Assembly (NCBI GenBank): GCA_964406575.1 | Contig: CAYOSH010000049.1 | Coordinates: 1 to 23,234, forward strand | Origin: WTAW01 sp964406575 | GTDB taxonomy: Bacteria > Acidobacteriota > Aminicenantia > Aminicenantales > Aminicenantaceae | Length of the DNA stretch: 23,234 bases | Direction of reading: 5' to 3' | Shown: in pieces, positions 1-6,284 of the stretch | Layout of the letters: every line of letters begins with the position of its first letter | Position numbering within the stretch: the stretch's first letter is position 1 | Made by a program: the position numbers and the translations under genes | The notes under the pieces: generated by a model | What the model was told of the DNA's origin: nothing | What the model saw: the letters and a program-made list of their open reading frames with translations, nothing else | Database searches by the model: none

Positions 1-28
1 AAATCACACATGATCATTATTATAAGAT

Positions 29-40
29 CGAACCGGTTCG
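29..40. repeat. 12-bp perfect palindrome
   Basis: CGAACCGGTTCG is its own reverse complement. It lies in a non-coding stretch (1-93) left of the IS3 remnant, where I see no gene. It could be a protein-binding site of whatever flanked the element, or chance. Confidence 0.4.
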
Positions 41-93
41 TTGTTTCAAAATCCAAATAGTGTTTCGTTTCAACTAAATTCGGACCACTCATG

Positions 94-143
94 ATTTCTC
101 TTAAGCGATGGTTTGCCTATAATGAAACCATGAGAGGAGAAAT
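94..143 (+). promoter_or_regulatory. Interrupted hairpin with internal -10 box and sequestered ribosome-binding site of the IS3 orfA
   Basis: Two nested inverted repeats surround the start region of the orfA fragment. ATTTCTC (94-100) pairs with GAGAAAT (137-143), and ATGGTTT (108-114) pairs with AAACCAT (125-131). The ten-base loop holds TATAAT (118-123), a consensus -10 box; no good -35 box is visible at the right spacing. The right arm overlaps the Shine-Dalgarno AGGAG (135-139) that serves the ATG at 146. A transcript entering from outside would fold and hide the ribosome site. One starting just after the internal -10 would lack the left arm. Such protection is known for IS10 and IS50; applying it here is inference. 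Confidence 0.45.
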
Positions 144-145
144 GC

Positions 146-277
146 ATGAGTACCAAGAAGAAGCCATCGCCTGAATCCATCGTACGGCAGATCAAACGCA
201 AGACCCGCCGCAAATATTCAGCGGAAGATAAGATCCGGGTTGTGCTTGAAGGGCATTTTATAGGAATTTGGTTTTAA
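146..277 (+). pseudogene. Truncated IS3-family transposase OrfA (N-terminal fragment)
   Basis: The ATG at 146 follows AGGAG with a six-base gap. The 43-codon product begins MSTKKKPSPESIVRQIKRKT and continues RRKYSAEDKIRVVLEG, the recognisable start of the helix-turn-helix OrfA of IS3-family elements (HTH_Tnp_1 type). A full OrfA runs to roughly 90-100 residues. Here the family match ends after VVLEG at about 253, and seven unrelated codons lead to a TAA at 275. The rest of OrfA and all of OrfB (the DDE integrase) are absent, so the element is dead. The break coincides with the inferred end of the IS91-like remnant. It is too short to be found by length alone, and I rely on the motif. Confidence 0.75.
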
Positions 278-945
278 CTCTTGCCGTGCTTTACTCTCTT
301 TTTTGTCCGATTTCTCCCCTCTGACATCCCTTACAACCTATATCATAAAGAAAAATTGTGGTCAAACACAGAGAAAGCTGAGAAATCTGAGAGAAATCTG
401 GAGAAGAGATAAATTTACGGAAAATATTATGCAGAACGCTCAAGAGGATGCAGGCTTCATCCCCTAAATTATGAATCACACGATTTCCGGTGCTCAGAAA
501 TATTCCTCTCTCTCCTCGGCTGCCATCAGGAGTTCCTGCTGGACAACTTGGGGTGGAGGAGGACGTTCGGCATAAAAGGTGAGTTTAAGGTGCCGGATGA
601 TCTTATCGATGCCCTTATGATCTTCTATAAAGGAGAAAAGCGCCATCTGTGCTCCGCATTTCGGACACATCAGGGGATTAGCTTCGTAAACTTTTTTTAT
701 CATCTCTGCCCAGCCTTTGGATGACACATAGTCCGGCTCATCTTCAATAAGAGGCCGATGAGAAGGATCAACTTTTTTCTTGCGTATTTTTCCCCTGTGG
801 GCATTGGCATAGAGGCCGTAGTAACGAATCATCACCTGTCCTTTATCAGGGATGTGAGAGGTCACTCTGGCTATAAACTCCAGGCAATCCATCTGCTCCT
901 CTTCGACTCTGCCTTTGCCGTACTGGTAAGAGACCTTGCCTGCAA
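250..945 (-). mobile_element. IS91-like element remnant (3' part and downstream end)
   Basis: The minus-strand segment holds the C-terminal two-thirds of an IS91-family transposase (494 to about 945), then about 240 bases of non-coding sequence down to the IS3 orfA break. IS91 elements transpose by rolling circle and end beside CTTG/GTTC tetranucleotides. A CTTG lies at 245-248 on the plus strand, immediately outside the inferred end. I therefore read 278-493 as the element's 3' non-coding end; no convincing gene is in it. Its 5' end with the HUH nuclease is missing. The left limit is an inference good to a few bases; the right limit is where family similarity stops. Confidence 0.5.
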
Positions 946-1081
946 CTGTTACGGTTCGTGTTGGGAGCTCGGCTTTAATGAAGTAACCAGTTTCTGTGTC
1001 TATCCAGAATGTCGCTTTGAGTCCGATTTTATGGTTGAGAGTGTCGAGGACAAGAGCTGTGTATTCTTTTCGTTTATTCAT
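494..1081 (-). pseudogene. Chimeric ORF: unidentified N-terminal segment fused to the C-terminal part of an IS91-family transposase
   Basis: This is a 195-residue frame. Residues 49-195 are the C-terminal part of an IS91-family (Y2_Tnp, Transposase_32) protein: VSYQYG, then the diagnostic EFIARVTSHIPDKGQVMIRYYGLY (shown in part: HIPDKGQVMIRYYG, about 76-89), AHRGK, a CPKC zinc-knuckle pair (C139, C142) and the FIEDHKGIDKIIRHL segment. The catalytic HUH and tyrosine region is absent, so it cannot transpose. Residues 1-46 do not belong to the transposase. They contain KATFWIDTETGYFIKAELP, which vaguely recalls a strand pair from LolA/DUF3108-like periplasmic proteins; I cannot name it. The ATG overlaps the stop of permease 1 by eight bases, so it may still be translated by coupling. 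It probably arose by deletion or one-ended transposition. Confidence 0.7.
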
Positions 1082-3635
1082 ATCTTAAAGCGTCAACCGG
1101 ATTGGATGTGGCGGCTTTCAGAGCTTGATAGCAGACAGGAAGTGCGGCAATGATCATGGAAAGAAGCCCGGCCAAAAGGAAAAGCCCAACATTTATACCT
1201 GTGCGGTAAGCGAAATTCTCCAGCCATTTGTGCATCGCATAATATGCGATCGGCCAAGCGATAATATTGGCCAGCAGAACCCAGCGGGAAAATTCTCTGG
1301 AGAGCAAAAACGTAATGCCTGATACGGATGACCCCAGAATTTTTCGGATGCCGATCTCTTTGATTCTCTGTTCGGCGGAAAATGCGGACAAGCCAAAAAT
1401 CCCCAAACAGGAGATGAATATCGCCAGTCCAGCAAAATACGTGAAGATCTTCCCCAGCTTCTGTTCTGTTTGGTAGAGGGCACCGATACCCACGTCGAGA
1501 AAATCGTATTTCACAGGATAGTTCGGCGCATTCTTCACTATGATCTCTTGGATATATTTTATTGTGTCCGGGATATTGACAGAATTGATTTTGACGAAGA
1601 TATATTTGAGTGCATTTGTGGAGAATCTCGGATTGATCGTGAAGCATTGGGGCATGATCTCTCTATGGAGAGACACGTGATGGAAGTCTTCGACCACGCC
1701 TATGATCTGCCCTTCCTGGCCCCAGAATTTGAGCCGCTGCCCAACAGGCGATTCCATGCCCATGTATTTTGCGGCGCTTTGATTGATGACAAAATTCTTT
1801 TGGTCCGCGATTTTGGCTCTGTCAAAGCTGCGGCCTTCCAGGATATGCATTTCAAAAAGCGCAATGAAGTCGGCATCTGTGATGGAATACCTGATATTCG
1901 GAACAAAGTCAGGATCTTTGCCGTCCCATTCGACACCTTGGGTTTTATAATCCTCATTATAAGGGACGGCCTGACCTGCAGAAACGAGCAGGATGTTTGG
2001 ATTTCGCAGAAGATCGTTTCTGAAGACCGGATAACGTCTTTTCAGGTCTGTGTTGAAAGGGAGTTTCAGGACATAGTTTGCGTTCATCCCCAATGGTCTA
2101 TTCTGGACGTATTTCAACTGTTTAAAAACCACGGCGGTACAGACAATGAGCAATAGAGATATTGTGAATTGCCCGACGACTGAGATAATCCGGAATAATG
2201 ATCGGTTGCCTTTGAAGTAGATAGAAGCTCTGAGCGTGTCCACGGGCTTTATTCTTGTAAGAAACAATGCGGGGTAGCTTCCCGACACAATTCCCACAAA
2301 TAAAACCAGGCCAAATAGAGGAATATATAAAAAAGGAGTATGTTCCGAAAAAAATGTCATATGTTTGGATGTGAGAGTGTTGAGAACGGGAAGGGCCATC
2401 TTGACAAAGAAAAGTGAGAGAATCAGCGCAAACAAAGACATGAATATGGATTCCCCCAGGAATTGATATATGAGTTGCGTCCTCTTGGCGCCCACAACTT
2501 TGCGCAAACCCACCTCTTTTGCCCGGCTGCTCGAACTCGCGGTTGCCAGGTTCATATAATTGATGCTGGCAATGAACAGGATTAACACTGCGATCACAGA
2601 AAATATATAAACGTAGGTCATCCGGCCGAAAGACAGGTGGACTTTGGTCATAGGCATGATGTCGACTTTAAAAGTCCCTGAGATGTTGTGTGGAAAATGT
2701 GTATTTAGAGAACTTGAGATTTTGTCTCTGAAGTCACTAAGATGCACATTTTTGTCCATCAGGACAAAGGACTGGTCCTTCCAATTCCAGTTGGTGGCCA
2801 TGTCATCTTCAAGAGGGGCCAGAAAATCGTACTGGATGTGGGAGTTGGAAGGGATGCGGACGACACCGGTGACGATCAAATCTTCACGGTTGTTGAAGGT
2901 CAATTTTTTCCCTAGGGGATTTTCCTCGCCAAAGTATTTTTTGGAGATCTCTTCTCTTAAAATTAGGGAATTGAGATTTTCCAAGGCCGTTTTTGGATCT
3001 CCTTGAATAAAATGAAATGTGAACATGGAAAAGAAGCTTCGGTCGACACAAATGACATTATCTTCGTAGAATTTGACCTGCTGGCCGTCGCTACGTTCAT
3101 ATTTGAACGCACACGTCATTAGATCCAATTCGTATATCCGTGTGTATTCATGGATTTCCGGGTATTCTGAAGCCAGGACAGGTGCAAGAGCGTAGGGGAC
3201 ATTGTAATCCACGGTATCGTTGGGGTGGGTGATGGTGAGGAGGTAGAGTTCATCCTTGTTGGTGTGGAATTTATCGAAACTCAACTCATCCTGCACCCAC
3301 AATGCGATCAAGATAAAACAGGCCATACCCACGGCAAGTCCTAAAATATTAATCGTCGCGGCCAACTTGTTTCGCAGGAGGTTTCGCAGCGTTATCTTAA
3401 AATAATTTTTAAACATAGTCATACTCCAACATGCGTTATTTTTTATAAAAGAAGGTAAAGATTGCATGATATATTTCCAGTACCACAGAAGAGCATAGGT
3501 TTTCCCGCGGCTTTCTGAAAGGATATGGTATTCCTCTTCCAGGTCACCGATGATTGCCGATTGGGCTCTTTTATTGGCGAACAGCTTAAGAAATCTTTCA
3601 GCGATTTTTGGTGGTCTATTTCTCGGTCTATTCAT
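1074..3635 (-). CDS. FtsX/MacB-type ABC permease with N-terminal permease-prefix domain (permease 1)
   Basis: An 853-residue inner-membrane permease of the duplicated MacB/FtsX type. Residues 1-65 form a soluble prefix with GDLEE (30-34) and WYW (51-53). The first helix is at about 93-115 (ATINILGLAVGMACFILIAL), followed by a large periplasmic MacB-like domain (about 117-335). A three-helix FtsX block contains the coupling motif KEVGLRKVVGAKRTQL. A fifth helix, a second periplasmic domain and a final FtsX block with KEIGIRKILG complete it, ending VDALRYE. Eight helices are expected. Such permeases work with a separate ABC ATPase in export or mechanotransmission; none is encoded in this window. 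It lies 23 bases behind padR1, so probably one transcript. The start has only a weak GGA ribosome site, suggesting coupling. Substrate unknown. Confidence 0.9.
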   Translation of the reverse strand: MNRPRNRPPKIAERFLKLFANKRAQSAIIGDLEEEYHILSESRGKTYALLWYWKYIMQSLPSFIKNNACWSMTMFKNYFKITLRNLLRNKLAATINILGLAVGMACFILIALWVQDELSFDKFHTNKDELYLLTITHPNDTVDYNVPYALAPVLASEYPEIHEYTRIYELDLMTCAFKYERSDGQQVKFYEDNVICVDRSFFSMFTFHFIQGDPKTALENLNSLILREEISKKYFGEENPLGKKLTFNNREDLIVTGVVRIPSNSHIQYDFLAPLEDDMATNWNWKDQSFVLMDKNVHLSDFRDKISSSLNTHFPHNISGTFKVDIMPMTKVHLSFGRMTYVYIFSVIAVLILFIASINYMNLATASSSSRAKEVGLRKVVGAKRTQLIYQFLGESIFMSLFALILSLFFVKMALPVLNTLTSKHMTFFSEHTPFLYIPLFGLVLFVGIVSGSYPALFLTRIKPVDTLRASIYFKGNRSLFRIISVVGQFTISLLLIVCTAVVFKQLKYVQNRPLGMNANYVLKLPFNTDLKRRYPVFRNDLLRNPNILLVSAGQAVPYNEDYKTQGVEWDGKDPDFVPNIRYSITDADFIALFEMHILEGRSFDRAKIADQKNFVINQSAAKYMGMESPVGQRLKFWGQEGQIIGVVEDFHHVSLHREIMPQCFTINPRFSTNALKYIFVKINSVNIPDTIKYIQEIIVKNAPNYPVKYDFLDVGIGALYQTEQKLGKIFTYFAGLAIFISCLGIFGLSAFSAEQRIKEIGIRKILGSSVSGITFLLSREFSRWVLLANIIAWPIAYYAMHKWLENFAYRTGINVGLFLLAGLLSMIIAALPVCYQALKAATSNPVDALRYE

Positions 3636-3658
3636 ATCCGTTCACACTTTTTGGCCAT

Positions 3659-3985
3659 TCAGCTTTTATTGAGCGCCATTTCGGTTTGAGGGTCCCAGAG
3701 CAGGTTTTTAAGTTCCATGGCGGTTTTCAGCGCGTTGAGTCCTTTTTTGGTGATGTGATAGTAGTTTTTGCTCCGGCCGCCCCGTTCCGGCGTAGGGCCA
3801 CCCACGGTTTTTCGCAAATATCCTTTACGTGCCATTTTATCCAGAGAGCTATAGATGGTGCCGATAGGATAATTTCGGCCGGTTTCATTGACCACGTACT
3901 GGCGGATCGTCACGCCATAGGCATTCTCTTTGAGCTTCCACACCGCCAGCAAAAACATCTCCTCAGTGAGAGTGAGATCCTTCAT
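3659..3985 (-). CDS. PadR-family transcriptional regulator (padR1)
   Basis: A winged-helix repressor-type protein of 108 residues. It starts MKDLTLTEEMFLLAVWKLKE, then YGVTIRQYV, the recognition region GTIYSSLDKMARKGYL, and the wing RGGRSKNYYHITKKGLNAL, all hallmarks of PadR. I place the start at the ATG at 3985, not the in-frame ATG at 4000, because GAGGAG lies between them, seven bases before 3985. This start also aligns with padR2 and padR3. The gene is directly upstream of permease 1 (23-base gap). PadR proteins usually repress a linked transporter gene and are relieved by a ligand; the ligand cannot be told here. Confidence 0.92.
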   Translation of the reverse strand: MKDLTLTEEMFLLAVWKLKENAYGVTIRQYVVNETGRNYPIGTIYSSLDKMARKGYLRKTVGGPTPERGGRSKNYYHITKKGLNALKTAMELKNLLWDPQTEMALNKS

Positions 3986-4002
3986 TTCGCTTCTCCTCAT
4001 CT

Positions 4003-4026
4003 ATTTGTACGAAAAATAAAACAAAT
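4003..4026 (-). promoter_or_regulatory. Operator candidate upstream of padR1
   Basis: On the plus strand ATTTGT (4003-4008) and ACAAAT (4021-4026) form an inverted repeat with a 12-base gap holding ACGAAAAAT. It sits 17 bases upstream of the chosen padR1 start. The same ATTTGTA(C/T)GAAAAAT string recurs upstream of padR2 (9251). PadR proteins commonly autoregulate through such dyads, so this is the likely padR1 site. I could not assign confident -35 and -10 boxes. The remaining gap to 4273 is AT-rich, with no gene seen. Confidence 0.5.
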
Positions 4027-4273
4027 CGGTTGACAGGTCATGGATATTTTTTCGATTTTTCGAAGAAATAATCTAAAATTACAAATTCTGGATCTGGTTC
4101 GATCTGAATGACTCCTGTCCCTCCATCGCACAATCGGGGCAATTATAACCTGTATGAGAGTTCAAAAGGTCATATGTTTGAAAATACTATTAGAAAGAAT
4201 TGAATACTTCAAAAATATTTTTTTTTGAAAAAATCTATTGGAATTGGGTTGTTTATTCGTGGCTTCTTGCTTG

Positions 4274-5593
4274 TCAGGGGAGGTCACGCAGCTTGGGTAC
4301 CTTGATCCTGATAAGGAAAAAGAAGCCCAAAAGAATCACTGCGTTGGCGAATATAGCGACAGGTTCACTGATGTGTTCAGCGATCTGGCCCACCCACAGG
4401 GCACCGACCGGCATCAGCCCAAAAAAAGAAAAACTGTAAATGCTCATCACTCTTCCGCGCAACGCGTCCGGAACCAGAGTCTGGACCAATGAATTGGCTA
4501 GATTGAAAATGAGCATCGTCGCCACACCCACTCCAAAAAGCATGAGAAGAGAAAGCGGGAGCCAGCGGATGAAAGCAAAACTCAAGAGCAGAAGGGGGAA
4601 GGCAAATGTTCCTATGGACAACAATTTCCCCTTGAACTTGAAACGGCCCAGAGAGGCGATCGTTAAGGCACTGAATAGAGCGCCTAAACCTCGTGCAGAT
4701 TGCATCCATCCGTTTGTCCGCGCGTCCCCGCCCAGGATCTTCACGGCCCAAGCCGGAAAGAGAGTTGCAAAGGAAATCCCGAAAAAGCTGGTCATGGCCA
4801 CAATACTTATAAGTGTCCTTATCATGGCTTCATTCCGAACGAATCGCATGCCTTCCTTCAGTTCGGTGCGGGTGGAGTTTTTTGCGGGGGGCTTGGGTTT
4901 GTACGCGATCCGCATCTTTAGCAGGGCTGCGATCACTCCAAGGAACGATACGGCGTTTATCGTGAAACACCAAGCAGGGCCGAAAAGGGCGTAAATGACT
5001 CCGGATACAGCCGGGCCGATGGAGGTTGCTGAATTGAACATTGTCGAGTTCAGAGCGATGGCGTTCGTCATATCCTCGCGATCGACGAGTTCCTGGACAA
5101 AAGCCTGTCTAGCCGGGGCGTCAAAAGCGTTAGCGATCCCCAATCCGAAGGCCAGAAATAGGATGTGCCAGGCTTGAACCAGCTGAAGAAATGTCAAAGC
5201 TGCAAGAATAGAAGCCAAGATCATCATAGCTGCCTGGGTGATGATCAAAAGCGTCCTGCGGGGAATACGGTCGGCCAACACGCCGCCATACATCATGAAA
5301 AGCCAGGTCGGGATCCCCATCGCAAATCCGGTATATCCCAGATATGCAGGAGAGCGAGTGAGCTCGAAGATCAAGAAGCCCTGAGCGGTGCTCTGCATCC
5401 ATGTCCCGAAAAGCGAGACCATCTGTCCCCAGAACCAGAGGCGGTAATTGGGGTAATGGAGCGCTGTAAAGGCCTGGCGCCAGCGGAAACTCTCACGCAA
5501 GCGGAAGGCCAGCGGCCGCGCCGGGAATCCCTCTAAAGGTGGCGGGAGAGGCACCTTCAGCCTTTCCCTTGTGTCTTTTCTCTCGGGACTCAT
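4274..5593 (-). CDS. MFS transporter of the MFS_3 (EntS-like exporter) family
   Basis: A 439-residue twelve-helix major facilitator. After a proline-rich cytoplasmic N-terminus come ALHYPNYRLWFWGQMVSLFG, motif A GGVLADRIPRR (103-113), and the family signature FDAPARQAFVQELVDREDM with NSTMFNSATSIGPAVSG (about 157-198). A charged central loop (about 227-245) joins the halves. These match MFS_3 permeases, many of which export siderophores or drugs. The substrate here is unknown. The ATG at 5593 has GAGG only one base upstream, which is tight, so the true start may differ slightly. It is monocistronic between padR1 and a divergent small gene, with no regulator of its own beside it. Confidence 0.9.
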   Translation of the reverse strand: MSPERKDTRERLKVPLPPPLEGFPARPLAFRLRESFRWRQAFTALHYPNYRLWFWGQMVSLFGTWMQSTAQGFLIFELTRSPAYLGYTGFAMGIPTWLFMMYGGVLADRIPRRTLLIITQAAMMILASILAALTFLQLVQAWHILFLAFGLGIANAFDAPARQAFVQELVDREDMTNAIALNSTMFNSATSIGPAVSGVIYALFGPAWCFTINAVSFLGVIAALLKMRIAYKPKPPAKNSTRTELKEGMRFVRNEAMIRTLISIVAMTSFFGISFATLFPAWAVKILGGDARTNGWMQSARGLGALFSALTIASLGRFKFKGKLLSIGTFAFPLLLLSFAFIRWLPLSLLMLFGVGVATMLIFNLANSLVQTLVPDALRGRVMSIYSFSFFGLMPVGALWVGQIAEHISEPVAIFANAVILLGFFFLIRIKVPKLRDLP

Positions 5594-5897
5594 GCCTCAA
5601 ACGATTTTTTTTGAACCACCTGTATCCTTTACCGGAGATATCTTCCGGTTTCTTTGATTCGGTGAAAAGTCATTTTCTTCTTATCCTGTGGGCAAGTCAA
5701 TATGCTTTTTGTTCAACTCATCTAAGATCTTGTCCATCAACAGCCTTGAAAATAGATAAAAAAATCCCACCAGGGCCTCTTTCGGGGATAGTCAATATTC
5801 ATCTAGAAAGGGCTGCCGAGAATGATTTCTCAAATTTTTACATAAGGACTGAATTTTTCATCGGGCCGATATGTATATAGTGTTTGAGGAGAAAATG
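5594..5897. other. Intergenic region, no gene seen; contains one short inverted repeat
   Basis: This 304-base stretch separates the divergent MFS exporter and small membrane protein. The only structure I find is ACCGGA (5631-5636) with TCCGGT (5644-5649) around a seven-base loop, about 38 bases upstream of the MFS start. It could be an operator or a leader hairpin. No consensus promoter was found for either gene. Open frames crossing it read as random. Confidence 0.4.
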
Positions 5898-6173
5898 ATG
5901 AGCGCCGCTGAAATTTTATTTGGCTTGGCCATATTCTTCGTGATTTGTTTTGTTTTTATTTCCATCCTCATAGTTGTGGCACTGAATAAGAGAAAAATTA
6001 GGACCAACTTTCTGTGGTTACGCCTTTTCTTGTTCAAATATGTGAACCAGTACAAAAAAGTAACGCTTGCAGAAGCCGGGAAAGTGGGGAGTCTCTTCTA
6101 TCTCTGGATCCTGTCGATAAATTTAGCTCTTGTCTGTGCAATTGCAGGCCTGATCATGAAATCAGTTATGTAA
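5898..6173 (+). CDS. Small two-helix membrane protein of unknown function
   Basis: A 91-residue protein with two predicted membrane helices. The first runs from about residue 5 (EILFGLAIFFVICFVFISIL), followed by a basic loop NKRKIRTNFLWLRLFLFKYV. The second is near the C-terminus (SLFYLWILSINLALVCAIAG). The start at 5898 is chosen because GAGGAG (5886-5891) lies six bases before it. An ATG three bases earlier is also possible, while the upstream ATG at 5871 lies ahead of the ribosome site. I do not recognise a family. It stands alone between two minus-strand genes and is followed by a repeat copy. The strong ribosome site and coherent hydropathy support a real gene. Confidence 0.65.
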   Translation: MSAAEILFGLAIFFVICFVFISILIVVALNKRKIRTNFLWLRLFLFKYVNQYKKVTLAEAGKVGSLFYLWILSINLALVCAIAGLIMKSVM

Positions 6174-6200
6174 CAATCCTGCTGATTTTTATACAATTGT

Positions 6201-6230
6201 TCGAGAATTGTGTATGCTGTCCCCGTATCC
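6201..6230 (+). repeat. Dispersed intergenic repeat, copy 1
   Basis: This 30-base stretch begins TCGAGAATTGTGTATGCTGT and matches 9361-9390 at 25 of 30 positions. It shares 18 consecutive bases (AATTGTGTATGCTGTCCC) with 18410-18427. Just upstream ATACAATT (6191-6198) can pair with AATTGTGTAT (6206-6215), leaving a two-base bulge. A related half-unit, AACTGTCCCTAG, lies at 6252-6263. It sits in the convergent gap between the small membrane protein and permease 2. It resembles REP-type intergenic elements; no associated transposase is in the window. Confidence 0.6.
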
Positions 6231-6284
6231 TAATCGCGCGGTAATTACATAAACTGTCCCTAGAATTTCAGCTTCCATTGCATT

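Noticed and set aside
291..479. Minus-strand frame of 62 codons downstream of the transposase fragment
   Set aside because: It lies in the inferred non-coding end of the IS91-like remnant, with no ribosome site or family likeness.
146..1081. One composite IS element
   Set aside because: The two transposase fragments belong to unrelated families in opposite orientations and no terminal repeats pair across the block, so two separate remnants fit better.
758..1153. Plus-strand frame of 131 codons
   Set aside because: It is antisense to the IS91-like fragment and the permease 1 end, which show clear family motifs. The plus frame shows none.
1470..2156. Plus-strand frame of 228 codons
   Set aside because: It lies wholly antisense to permease 1. 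Its length follows from the codon structure of the real gene, and no domain is recognisable.
4208..4229. TTCAAAAA/TTTTTGAA dyad as terminator of the MFS exporter
   Set aside because: The stem is almost all A-T, so too weak to call a rho-independent terminator.
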